Source: Cryptomeria japonica (taxonomy: Eukaryota; Streptophyta; Pinopsida; Cupressales; Cupressaceae). From it: 64,000 bases of DNA. Location of the stretch: contig NC_081406.1 in NCBI RefSeq assembly GCF_030272615.1, positions 217,258,997-217,322,996 on the forward strand, read 5' to 3'. The notes beneath the pieces were generated by a model. The model ran no database searches. It was not told the origin of the DNA and worked only from the letters and a program-made list of their open reading frames with translations. Made by a program: the position numbers and the translations under genes. Below are positions 35,356-46,686 of the stretch, one piece after another; the first letter of the stretch is position 1, and each line of letters starts with the position of its first letter.

Positions 35356-36623
35356 GATCCATTTTGCTAGTTGTCCTATTTATGTTGCCTTTTTGCACAA
35401 ATACTTCAATGGATCAATTTTAGCAATCAACTTGATTGAGTGAGATAGTAGATAATGTCTTAATTTTTGAGAGGCAAAAACTACTACCAAGCATGCTTTT
35501 TCTATTGGTGAATAGTTGATCTCGTATCCTGCTAATGTTTTGCTAATGTATTAGATGGCTTGTTCTTTTCCTTCATTGTCCTGTTGTGCAAGTAGAACTT
35601 CTAATGACATTTCAGTGGTTGATACATAGAGTAAAAATGGCTTTCCTAGAATTGGTGACATTAGGATGGGTGGTTGCATGAGATAGGCTTTGATCTTATT
35701 GAATGTGTCCTCTCATTGACAGTCCCACCTGAAAGTAACATTTTTATGCAATAGATGAGTAAATGGTTGGCATTTATCAGCTAGCTGAGCAACAAATCTT
35801 TTGATTAACTGTAGTCTTCCTTGAAGTGATCTTAGTTGACTGATATTCCAGGGAGATGCCATTTCCATGATTTCTTTGACCTTAGCTGGATCCACTTTGA
35901 TACCTCTAGCTAAAACAATGTATCCCAATAGCTTGCCTGAAGTAACACCAAAGGCACATTTCTTGGGATTGAGCCTTAGCTTATACTATTCTAACCTGTG
36001 AAAGATCTTTTCTAGTATTCCTATATGGTCTTCTCTATTGTATGATTTGGCCAATATGTCATCCACGTAGTCTTCCATGAATGTATGCATCATGTCATGG
36101 AATATCATTGTCATAGCTCTCTGATATGTAGCACCTGCATTCTTTAGTCCAAAAGGCATGATGTTCCAGTAGAAAGTACCCCATGGATATGTGAAAGTTG
36201 TCTTTTCTTGATCTTCAGGTGCTATTTTAAATTTGATTGTATCTGGAGAAACCATCCTTTAGAGAAAACATGGAGTGTCCAGCAGTTAAATATACAATGA
36301 TGTCAATGTTAGGTAAAGGAAAATCATCCTTTGGACATGCATTATTAAGATCTCTGAAGTCTGTGCATATTCTTATACTTTTATCTGGTTTGGAAATAGG
36401 AACAATGTTGGATACCCATTGAGGATATGCTACATGTCTAATGAATCTGACATTCAGTAATTTCTTTAGTTCTGCTTTGACTAGAAGAGCAATATGTGGA
36501 TGCATTTTCCTTAATTTTTGTTTAACTAGTTTGGCTCCTAGAATGACATTTAAGTGATTCATAATAAGCTTTAGATCCAATCCTGGCATGTCTATATATG
36601 ACTAGGCAAAATTGATTTGTCGT
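35356..36623 (-). pseudogene. Gypsy-2 reverse transcriptase and RNase H
   Basis: RT pieces at 36589-36227 and 36255-35986: L-L-N-V-R-F-I-R, W-V-S-N-I-V-P-I, C-T-D-F-R-D-L-N-N-A-C-P-K-D, F-S-L-K-D-G-F-S-R-Y-N-Q-I, M-P-F-G-L-K-N-A-G-A-T-Y-Q-R-A-M and the catalytic Y-V-D-D-I at about 36057-36071. The thumb and RNase H follow at 35928-35360 (S-L-Q-G-R-L-Q-L-I, R-F-V-A-Q-L-A-D-K). Frameshifts and stops break the gene in several places; the Asp pair is retained. Confidence 0.88.
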
Positions 36624-38450
36624 CATTTGAAGAATTCCATATATTGTTGCATTTCTTGCTCTGACAAAGAAGTTGTTGGATGGATAATCTTTGGTTGTTT
36701 TGTTGTCCCAATGTTAACTACATTTGTTGGTTCGATCAAAATGGATGACCTTTCTTGATAGTGCATAGGTAAAGTGTCAAATCTCCCATCTTCCAATGCC
36801 TCAAAGAGGTTTCCACCATTTGATGTGTCCTTTGTTTTTACTTTTTCTTGATCTAATGTTGCCAAGAAATGGTTTTTCAGCATTAGACCTGATATTGTTT
36901 TCTTTATTTTCACTTTTGCGACTAGGAGATTTGGCACCCACTTGACTAGAAGATGCGTTGTTGAAATTCGAGGTGAAAGTTGTTTCGGGTTCGATTGCAT
37001 TAAGATATACATATATGGCATGGTCATTAGGAAAGGTATCAATGGTAGTATGTCTTTCATTTTACCAATCAATAAGTTCAGGGTGGATTAGAGGTAGGGG
37101 ATCATCAGGTTGAGATGTTTTGATGGTATCAAGGGTCATGATAGATGTATCAAAGTTTTCAATATGTATGTAAATGTCTACAATGGTACTCTCATTAGAA
37201 TGACCTCGCACAAGGAGTTCTTGATCATCCTCGATTAAGTCCAAGTCATCCGAATTTGATTCTAATTCAAGTGGGCTTGTTCCTAACATTTGCTCTACAT
37301 ACACATGAACTACATCGACACCTACAAATTCTTCTTCCCTTTCAATTTCAAGTTGCTCTTATTTTTTTCTCCATGATAGAAAATATTCTTCGTTCCCTCG
37401 ATCTCTTAGCTGCATTTATTTTTGCATGCTTGAAAAAATTGATGCAAATGATTGTTCCTTGGATTGTGTGCTTGAAGATGTTGCCTCTTTGTTATGTGGA
37501 ACAATGACCTCTAGAGCTAGTTTCAGATTACTTCAACACTGGAATGGATTTGAGTCTGCTGAGATCATGATTTCCTTCCCATTATATGTAAATGTTAGGC
37601 ACTAATGACATGTTGCTAGAATAGCTTGTATGTCATGTATCCATGGTCTTACCAAGAGTATGTTGTATGGTAAGTCCAAGTCTAGAACTTGGCATGTTGT
37701 GTCTTTCTACAAAGGTCCCACTCTGATGGGTAATATCACAACTCCTTTAGATGGATGCTCTTCTTCATCATATACTTTGAATGTGATCTTTTTTGGGGGA
37801 TCAACTGCATCTTCTGAATAATCTAGAGCATGAACAAGACTTAATGAGAAAATGTTTAAGCCGGCTCCACCATCTATTAGGACACGTTTAACGAGTGTTC
37901 TATGAATGAGGATATCAATTTGAAAGGAAGCATTATGAGGATGTTGCAAGGAATCAATACTTAGATATGAAGGAGATGGGCTTTGAATATGATCCTCTAA
38001 AATAGGTTTGATGGCCATTATGGATATCCCTTGGAGAACTTCATATTTGGGTGTATTGTTTGGTGATGATGCTATGGAATATTCTTGCAAGTTTTCAAGA
38101 GGTGTAGGAATAGATGCCTTTGGAGAGTCAATTTTCTTATGGGGGGATGAGCCATTGCTAGACATAGGTGTGTGATTGTGATCTTTCTCATCAAAATCCC
38201 TCAGGGATCTCTTTAAGAGTTGCATAAAAGAGCCACCTTTCCTTGGAGATGTATTTGAATCCTTGTGAGGTTTTGACATTGTTGGATTTTGATTTTGGAC
38301 CTGTTTTATTTCTATAATATGTTGACTTGTTATGTCTTCTTCTTGTATTTTTCTTTGGTATGCCATGTTTCTATGATCTTCAGCTATCTCAAAACTTTTT
38401 GTTTCCATTTCTGTGATCTTATGTCTCTGCGCTCTAGTTAAAATGGGCAT
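36624..38450 (-). pseudogene. Gypsy-2 pol N-terminus with protease
   Basis: Frame 38450-37707 starts M-P-I-L-T-R-A-Q and runs 247 codons: a charged linker, then R-V-L-I-D-G-G-A-G-L-N-I-F (about 37885-37850), the protease active-site region with D-G-G in place of D-T/S-G. In the next frame V-R-P-W-I-H (about 37640) matches the protease C-terminal G-R-P-W motif. Further pieces at 37304-37062 and 37072-36623 are the linker to RT (E-A-L-E-D-G-R-F-D). Stops and frameshifts lie between the pieces. No gag precedes it. Confidence 0.75.
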
Positions 38451-40545
38451 ACACCTGTGCTAGATATTGTTCTAGGATTCGATTGTCTAAAAGTTTTTTC
38501 GATAAGTGATCAACTGTCAATGTAAATGTGATAGAGTGATAAGACACAAAAAGATGATTCAAGTGTTTAAAAGTTTTCAAGTTTTTTGATCTTCAGTTTT
38601 GGAGTGCAATGATGATGATTTTGATAAAACCAAGTCCAATAGGATTGATATATCCTACTATGTGGGACAAGGTTGTCCTAGCCAAACGTTGTAGTTTCAT
38701 GATAGAGGATGATAGATCTTGATGAGAAACTATGTTTTGAGTGATCAGTTTGTCAAAGAGGGTGAAAATGCACTTTGAGATGTTTAGATCTTGAACTTGT
38801 TGAAGGTGAATACTTGAAAATCTTGAGGTGTCTATTTCTAGAATCCGATTTGACAGGTGATAACTTGACCAAGAAAACCAAGAAGACAATCTAAGCAGAG
38901 AATGACAAATATCATGTGTTTATGCTCACTGAAAACTGACCAAGCACATATGACAGATCTGAAAAAGACATGCAAGAAGACAGCTCTGGACTGACAAAGA
39001 CAAAAATTCGTACGATGGTTTATACAACACCGGACGACAATTTATCAAGCCCATACAACAAACTAGAAATCTCACATGAAAAAAGACATAAACTTATACA
39101 ATCTTTCTCACAGAACCAGATGACAAAAGATGACACAAAATTCTCTGCCAAACTGACTCGTATGACAATTCCCACTAGACCAGACAATAAAAGATGACAC
39201 CAAATTCTCTACTAAGCTGACTCATATGACAATTCTCACTAGACTAGATGATAAACTAGATTCTTCTTATGACAAACTAATAAACTCGTACTACTGAGGA
39301 TAAAACAAAGACAAAAATTTTGTTTGGACAGATTTTTTATCAATGAAGTTTAGTGTTTTGCTTCCGTTTTCCAATTTTTTAGATGCCTGATTTTCTATTT
39401 TAGGGACGAAGACACAACAAACATGTGATATGATAAGTGACCTCAATCATAGCATGCTAAATCCTAAGGAGGTTATCTAAGAGAGAAAACAATTGCTTGA
39501 AAACTTAGGTACACACCCAATAGCTAATCAGAATACAACCGTTGAGTCTCACACAATGGATTCTCAATGCCGTATTATCCGACTCCAAATGCTAATGGGG
39601 GCATGATATGGAAAGTGTCTTGGGAGATTTACTATCTCTCTTGCACAAAGATTATCCCCTTTCGGAGGTGAATCGGGTAGCTTCTATCTTAGGGTTCGTA
39701 GTAAGGGTTTCCATTTGAAATTACCCCCTACGGTCGTGCAAGTGCAATTGAGGCCTAAATCCCTACAAGATACCAAAACAATAAGTAGTCACACAAGTGT
39801 GATTGAGACTGCGAGGCCCTACTAAATGTATGATATGAGAGATCTCAAAAGAGAAAACTCAAATAATCCCATCCTTTGAGACTTTAATCCCAAGAGGCCT
39901 ATTTTTTAGAGTGAGTCTGAAAGCTTAGGTCAAGCTATACTCACTTGGGTCATTCTCATAGGGTGATTATTTTTTCCCACTATGATAGGCTCGCTAAAGG
40001 TAATCAAATCTCAAACATAGAAGCACTTCAAGGGTCAAGATTTCTGATTGTCCAAATGGACAAGAGCATACTCTCCTACCTCTTAGAAAACTTCTCAAGC
40101 ATAGAAAACAAGATGTTCATTTACCATTAGAAAAATAAGTGTGCCTAGAAAACTTAAAGAAGATACAAAGTTTGGTTGAGTTCTCCTAGGCAACTTACAA
40201 AACAGATGCGTTAGTAGTCACATTTTTTTTTATGAAATGAAGCTTTGACAAGCATAATATTCAACAATCATCTTGCAAAAACCAGTTAGGCATTGAAAAA
40301 CTCACAAACAGACCAGGGTTAGCATTAGTAATAATCAAGTTGAAGCATGAAAACCTTAAAATGCAATCTGTTTTAAAAACATAGAAGCAAAAATTCATAT
40401 GACAATTCTCACCTGCTCGTACGAGCGCACAAAGGAGCTTGTACGAGATAGAAATGGAACTCGTAAAAAATTATGAATCAGACCTAGCCAAAAACCTCCT
40501 AGATTGAAAATTTGATGATGTTAAGAGGCCAAAAATGAGATTTTC
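38451..40545 (-). other. Gypsy-2 5' region without recognisable gag
   Basis: About 2.1 kb between primer site and protease frame. No retrotransposon gag motif or zinc knuckle is visible on the minus strand; the frame 38889-38593 is not recognised. Two 64-bp tandem copies starting AGATGACAC lie at 39128-39255. Either gag has been lost or it is beyond recognition. Confidence 0.6.
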
Positions 40546-40564
40546 GGCCCCACGATGGGCACCA
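40546..40564 (-). other. Primer-binding site of gypsy-2
   Basis: On the minus strand TGGTGCCCATCGTGGGGCC begins three bases after the 5' LTR. It resembles the TGGCGCCCACCGTGGGGC-type site of plant Tat elements. Confidence 0.8.
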
Positions 40565-40567
40565 AAA

Positions 40568-41726
40568 TGTCATGCTATGAAGTGTGATACTTGCAGTTGC
40601 AACACAAACACTCAATAGATCATTACAACCATGGTTAGCAAATTAAAAGAAAATGAAAGATGAACCATGACAAAGCGACCTATCGCCCCCTAAGAGATGT
40701 GCGTGTGGATTTTCTCTCAGATCTGAATAAGCAATCCCAGTGACTTCACTACACCTAGATGGAGGATTTGAAATGATGAAATGTAAGCTAGATGAGACTC
40801 ATTATGCTATATTGATCAAAGAGGCTAATTAAGCCAATGATATGCATGATTAAGCTATGATGATGATACAATTAAGCTAGAAAAGAGAATGATTAAGCTA
40901 CATGATTCAACAATTGTGCTAGAAAATGATTAAATTAAGCTAAATCTAAGATGCAATTGTCTATAAAAACAATGCTCAAATTATATGCCTATAGTAACAA
41001 TGCCTAAATTTATAATGAGATGGGATCCTTTGTGCTCCAAAATGGGGGATATTTATAAGATTTCCAAGGCCAGGGGTGAGGTGGCAAGAATCAATAGTTA
41101 AGATTGAGTTTGAAGATATCAAGGGTAAAATTGGAGGAGGTTGGAGAAGAGGTTGGAGGAAGGGACACTTGTCATCTCTATGGTGACAAGTGTCAAGGAG
41201 CCTTGCTCATAAGAGGGCAAGTGTCCAAGAGAGGAGACATGTGGCCAAAGTGCCATGTGTCTCAAGGGAAGAATATCCACACCATAGGAGGTTAAGATAA
41301 GGACGTTAGGATGTGCAAGATAAGATAGGGTTACGCAAACCCAAGGTTAGGTGGAATGGGTTAGGTTAGAGGGATGGTTAGGTTAGGTTGTTAGAAGTTA
41401 GGAGGTGTGTGGGTAATTTGAATTTAAAAATTCAAATAATAAGAAAAGACTAATTAATTTTCAACAACTCATAAATTGATTTGTTTTAATTAATTAGGGG
41501 ATTAGAAGAATTGATTGAATGGGGGGAGGATTAATTAATTTGGATTAACTAATCAAAGCGGACCATTGAAATGAAACTATTAAATAAATCCATATATTTA
41601 TTAATAAGTAGATGAAAAGGAGAATTTAATTAAATTTCTAATGAATTGAATTAAATTCGAAAAGGGAATTAATTAAATAATTTCTTATTTAATTAACTAC
41701 CTTCAGACCATTTTTAGGTGTATACA
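40568..41726 (-). repeat. Gypsy-2 5' LTR
   Basis: 1159 bp, TGTCATGCTATG... to ...GGTGTATACA on the plus strand. Matches 30471-31607 closely (many stretches over 30 bp nearly identical), closer than the gypsy-1 LTR pair, consistent with later insertion. Confidence 0.9.
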
Positions 41727-41909
41727 CAAAACAATATCCCAAAGTTGCAGCACAAGATTTGATCACACATGAATATATCGGAGGAAATATCAAACTAAAA
41801 AACTAGATTAGAAGATCTTTCCAAGTACATCGGATCAAATCACAGGAATATGTTGACATCAATGACAAGAAGTTATCCTAGTAGCAATAATGACCAACCA
41901 TATCCAACA
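41727..41909 (-). repeat. Copia-2 3' LTR, inner segment
   Basis: Aligns with about 46490-46686 of the 5' LTR (ATATCCCAAAGTTGCAGCAC through CATATCCAACA). It is the piece cut off by gypsy-2. The polypurine tract CAAAGGGGGATA lies directly next to it at 41910-41921. Confidence 0.88.
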
Positions 41910-42216
41910 ATATCCCCCTTTGGCATTGATGGCAACATATGAATGTGAAAAATAGTCAATGCAAAGAAAGAAGATATTACCAGCAAACTCCCCCTAAGGT
42001 CAAGATAGATAAAGGTGTTTTTCACATGAATTTTCTCCCCCTTTCATAGCAATGCCAAAGATCTCAAAACAGAAAACCAAACTCGCTCCAAAAATAGAAA
42101 CATAAATCTTTCTCCCCAAAACATAGACTACTCCAGTAGAGGAGCGATACCAAATCACCAATCCGAATAAGAGAATAAGGCTGTGAAATCCACCAGATCC
42201 ATGAAACTCAATACAT

Positions 42217-43970
42217 CTAGTTCTCATCAGGAGGGGTGGATACCCCTAAATTGTATCTCAAATAGAAAAATGTATCTACAGGTAAAGGCTTGGTGAAAAT
42301 ATCAGTTATCTATTCCTTTGCAGATACATACTCTAGCTTCACCTTCTCCTCATTGACTTGTTCTCTCAAGTAATGATATTTGATTGATATATGCTTACTA
42401 TTCAAATGTTGCACCAGATTCTTTGACATGTTGAAAGCACTAAAATTATCGTAGTATATAACAATAGGCTCATCTCGAATAACTCTGATATCTTTCAACA
42501 TTTGCTTCATCCAAACAACCTAAGTGCAATTACTAACAATAGCAATGTACTCAGCTTTAGCAATAGATAAGGACACTGAATCTTGTTTCTTGCTATCCCA
42601 TGAAACCAACTTCTTACCCAAAAAGAGTACTCCATCGGTAGTGCTCTTCCATTCATCTACATCACCAACCTAATCAGCATTAGTGTAGGCACATAATATG
42701 AAATCATCAGTCCTCGAGTACCATAACCACAATCCACAGTTTCCTTTAGATATTTGAATATCCTCTTAACAAAAGTTACAGGACTCTCCTTCGGACTAGC
42801 TTGATATTTAGGATCCATACACACAACATGCATAATGTCAGGCCCAGACTGAGTAAGATATAGCAATCCACCAACCATAGATCTGTACAAACTCTAATTA
42901 GCTTTTAAAAATTCATCATTTTAAGATAATTTACAACCAGTCACCATAGCGGTTGCAACCGGTTTGGAGTCATCTAATGCAAACTTCTTCAGCAATTCCT
43001 TCACATACTTAGTTTGATATATGAATATACCTTTTCCTGTCTGTACAATCTGCAAACCTAAGAAGAATTTCATCTCACCAATCATAGACATCTCAAATTA
43101 TTTTTTTCATATCACCAACAAACTTCATGCTCAAGTCATCATCACCACCAAAGATAATATCATCAACGAAGACTTCAACAATCAAGATGTTATCATTTTC
43201 AATCTTTAAATACAAATTATTATCAGTAGCACCTTTATTAAATCCTAATTTCAACAAGTGTTTGTCTACTCTAGCATACTAGGCTCTAGGAGCTTCTCTC
43301 AATCCATAAAGAGTTTTCTTCAACTTACATACCATGTCTCCATCATCCGATAGTGAAAATCCATTAGGTTGTTCAATGTAAACTTCTTCCTCTAGATCAC
43401 CATTCAAAAAGGCTGATTTGAAATCCATCTGATAAACCTTGAAATATTTATAAGTAGAATAAGCAAGCAATAGTCTAACAACTTAAAGTCTAGCAACCAA
43501 AGAAAAAGTCTCCTCATAATCAATTCCTTCTTGTTGTGAGTATCCTTTGCAAACTGGTCTATCTTTGTTTCTAACAACTTCATCGGCTTCATTCAGCTTG
43601 TTTCTAAATACCCATTTAGTACCAATAACATTCTTATATTTAGGTCTAGGCACAAGTTCCCAAGTATTATTCTTTTCAATATAATCTAGTTCTTCTTCCA
43701 TGGCTCTCATCCAACTTTCATCTTTACAAGCTTCAACAACATCTTTAGTTCAACTTTAGGAATCAAACATACTTCCTCAACAACTATCCTTCTTTTAGTC
43801 ATCACACCTTTATTCTTATCACCAATAATCTAATTTTCAGAATGATTCAATCTTACATACCTCAGAGTCTTTAGTTTGTTCTGATTCTTAGGTTACTGAA
43901 CTTCTTCATTGGTAGCAGCAACATCTAGATCAACAATCTCTACTGGATCAGTTTTCTTAGGCTCTTTAGG
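42217..43970 (-). pseudogene. Copia-2 reverse transcriptase and RNase H
   Basis: Copia RT in order: N-N-T-W-E-L-V, G-T-K-W-V-F-R-N-K-L-N-E, Q-M-D-F-K-S-A-F-L-N-G-D-L-E-E-E-V-Y-I-E-Q-P, C-K-L-K-K-T-L-Y-G-L-R, the catalytic V-D-D-I-I-F-G (about 43140-43160), M-V-G-G-L-L-Y-L-T, then RNase H with L-G-K-K-L-V-S-W and H-I-S-I-K-Y-H-Y-L-R-E. It ends with a TAG at 42217-42219. Several in-frame stops and a frameshift make it inactive. The 300 bp that follow to 41910 are 3' untranslated. Confidence 0.9.
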
Positions 43971-44235
43971 TTAAATAGGAAACAAAAAAACATGTTGACC
44001 ATCGTCATTACCGCATGCTCTGATCTCTTTCCCAAGGTTCTCATCCACCTTCACATTTTCACTTTCAACTATCTTTCTTAGTCTCTTATTATAGCACCGG
44101 TAGGCTTTTCTCTTAGTTGAATATCCTAGGAAGATACCTTCATCACTTCTAGCATCAAACTTTCCTATATCCTCATCTCTCTTTATATAACATTTGCTAC
44201 CAAATACTCTGAAACATCTTACAGTAGGAACAACC
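43971..44235 (-). pseudogene. Copia-2 integrase, C-terminal remnant
   Basis: Only the end of integrase is present: C-F-R-V-F-G-S-K-C-Y-I-K-R-D, G-I-F-L-G-Y-S-T-K-R-K-A-Y-R-C-Y-N and I-V-E-S-E-N-V. The catalytic D-D-E core and zinc region are missing. The frame abuts the protease active-site codons of gag-pol at about 44221-44243, so protease and most of integrase are deleted between the two. Confidence 0.85.
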
Positions 44236-45440
44236 ATTGTCAATCTCCCATTCATCCTTTTCTTCTACCTTAGCTGCCAAAGCTTTCTCCTCAACATAAT
44301 AGCTAGTGGAACCAATATGTATAGGTCTATCCTCTTTAATGGCAATAAATACAACTTCATCTCCTTTCGATTCATCATCTGGAACACCTTCATCTGCAGA
44401 TTAATAATAGTTCTTCTGGTTCCTGAACTTCTAGTTAGACTTATAAAGCTTATCATACTTCTCATGCTTCTCATATCTATCATTCCTATCATGCTTATCA
44501 AAATTATCATGCTCCTCATACTTAGCCATTCTCTCCAGGTATCTAGAAGCAAAATGTCCTATCTTATTACAAGAGAAACATTTCAAAGGAAAGTTTCCAT
44601 CATACTTACCGGTACCTTTAGACAATCTCTGGGCAATCAATGCTTCAAGCTCATCAATCTCTCTTTCTTTCTCTTCAATCTCTTTTCTCTCTCTCTCTCT
44701 CTCTCTCTCACTCTCTCATATCTGGATATTATACACTTATCAGGATCATACTTCTTCTTAAAGGATATAGATGTAGATGCTCTAAATGTTGTCTCAAAGT
44801 TTCCATGAGATTATCCAAACTCACTCAGCTCAAATGTAGCAAGCTTTCCAATCAACACATCTCTTGTCACTATAGTCACCCTGTGGATCTAATCAATAGC
44901 AGAAACCTTGTGTTTATAAGCAGAAGGCAAAGATTTCAGCACCTTAGCAAAAAATTCATCTTCATTAATGCTTCCACCAGTACATCTGATACCTAGAACA
45001 AGATCATTCACCTTAGTCATTAAATAATGTATGTTCAAATCATCTTCCATCTTCAATGTCTCATATTTTTGTTTCAAACTCTATAACTTATCAACTTTCA
45101 CCTGTTTGTCACCTTCATATAGAATTTCAAGCTTCTCCTAGATCTCAGGTGTGGTTTAAAGTCCCGTGACATTTGTCATGTTTGAATCACTTAAGGAACT
45201 AAGCAATGCTTCTTTCACTCTAATATTGTATTCTTCTTAATTAACCTCATCAGGAGTAGATGGTCCATTCTCAGGAACAACATAGGGATTGTTTGTAATC
45301 TTCCTATAATCTTCTCCAAGAGATTTAAAGTGCACCTCCATCTGGTTCTTCCATATCGTATATTTGCTTCCATCAAACCTCACACTATCCTTCTTAAATA
45401 GAATACCTTAAGTGGTCATCCCGGATCTCCTCAAGTGATT
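44236..45440 (-). pseudogene. Copia-2 gag
   Basis: Gag begins with F-D-G-S-K-Y-T-I-W-K and contains L-Y-E-G-D-K-Q-V-K, L-K-M-E-D-D-L-N-I-H-Y-L and L-K-S-L-P-S-A-Y. It ends in a zinc knuckle C-F-S-C-N-K-I-G-H-F-A-S-R-Y (about 44530-44580) in which the fourth zinc ligand Cys is Tyr. A CT-repeat (about 44688-44715) encodes an R-E-R-E run before the knuckle. The frame then reaches W-E-I-D-N-G-C-S, the start of the copia protease active site, and breaks off. Several stops. Confidence 0.88.
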
Positions 45441-45461
45441 AAGCTTCTACCAGAGGATATA

Positions 45462-45473
45462 GCTCTGATACCA
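45462..45473 (-). other. Primer-binding site of copia-2
   Basis: Minus-strand TGGTATCAGAGC, a perfect initiator-Met tRNA primer site, two bases from the LTR edge at 45476. Confidence 0.92.
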
Positions 45474-45475
45474 AT

Positions 45476-46686
45476 TGTTAGTAGTAGCAAAGAAGGAAGA
45501 CTAAGAGGGGGGTGAATTAGTCTTCACTAGAATAAATCAAACTTTAAGCAGAATAATTGATCTAACAAACTGTAGCAATAAATAGATAAGAAAATTAACA
45601 ACACAACACATAACACCAAGATTTTTGATGTGGAAAACAACCTACCCATAGTAAGATGATACTCTATAGTAGTATGTGAAAATGTTACACTCAGGAATGC
45701 ACATGCATTTAGGCACACTGCCTAGAGCTCACTGCTCAAATATAATGGCCCAGAAGGCTACAACCCTCAAGGAAGTCTCACTAACTTACAATAAGATTCA
45801 GAATACAATCTAAAAGAAGTGAACTCAAAGAATAGCATCTTCAAATGCCTGATTAGAGTTGCGGTTAAGCACACATGTCTGCCCTGCAACACCAATCTCA
45901 CCTTAAAATTAGCGTAGAAGGATAAATCACATGTTCGCACATAAATCTCTTTTTGATAATGTAAACACAACATCAACACACAAATTACATGACTATATCT
46001 CCTATATATATAATTCATCAACCTTGATAAAAAGGTCGGCTAAACCCTCAACCCTTTAATTACAAAATTAAATCTCATGATACAAAGATCTACCACCAAA
46101 CCAATATGATAATTTACATAGCATAACATGGTCCTAAAACAAATTTCCAAATGCACAACCCACCAAAAATCACACCAAGATCAACTACAACATGCTACAC
46201 CACCAGAAATATCGCATAGCATGAAAATCAATATCGGTTGATAAAAAACACCAAAAAATCACACAATGATCAATGCAGATTGCCAAAGAAAAAAAGGAAA
46301 TGACTAGGAAGCACCATCAAGCACATTAGAATCATCTAGAATAGTTGCAGTAATACTACTTTTCAAATCTTCATCTATCAAAGTCTAGAAGCTCAAGAAC
46401 ACAACCAATCAACAATTGTCATAAAAAAAGATAACTTGCAGAGAACCAAATCACAAACCATCTGAAATTAAGATACGCAACACCACCCAAAATAATATCC
46501 CAAAGTTTCAGCACAAGATCTGATCACACCAGAATATACCAAAGGAAATATGAACCTCTGCAAAACCAAACTACAAAAATTAGATCAAAAGATATTTTCA
46601 AGTAAATCGGATCAAATAATAGGAATATGTTGACATCAATGACAACAACATATCTGAGCAGAAGCAATGACCAACCATATCCAACA
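45476..46686 (-). repeat. Copia-2 5' LTR
   Basis: 1211 bp, starting TGTTGGATATGG and ending ACTAACA on the minus strand. Uninterrupted, and serves as the reference for the fragmented 3' LTR. Confidence 0.9.

Larger units (their letters stand above)
30471..41726 (-). mobile_element. Gypsy-2, Ty3/gypsy Tat-type element
   Basis: 11.3 kb, minus strand, with LTRs 40568-41726 (5') and 30471-31607 (3'), a primer site, pol with protease, RT, RNase H, a second archaeal-type RNase H and integrase, and a polypurine tract. The second RNase H is the hallmark of the Tat lineage. A direct 4-bp duplication CAAA flanks it (30467-30470 and 41727-41730); 5 bp would be usual, with one mismatch. No gag is recognisable. 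Inserted in the copia-2 3' LTR. Confidence 0.88.
28607..46686 (-). mobile_element. Copia-2, Ty1/copia element with nested gypsy-2
   Basis: Minus-strand copia element: 5' LTR 45476-46686, perfect initiator-Met primer site, gag, a deletion junction, integrase C-terminus, reverse transcriptase, RNase H, polypurine tract CAAAGGGGGATA (41910-41921) and a 3' LTR in pieces (28607-28906, 29749-30470, 41727-41909). Gypsy-2 sits inside the 3' LTR. I find no clean target duplication (left flank ATCAA, right flank AGATA), so the left edge may be eroded. Confidence 0.82.

Noticed and set aside
30980-41295. Similar short frames at 30980-31177 and 41104-41295 with two Cys and His residues
   Set aside because: Both lie at the same position in the two LTRs of gypsy-2, so their similarity reflects LTR identity, not protein conservation.
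44194-44996. Plus-strand frames of 204 and 118 codons, rich in hydrophobic and serine residues
   Set aside because: Shadows of copia-2 gag; the CT repeat on this strand removes stops. Zinc-knuckle motifs are on the minus strand.
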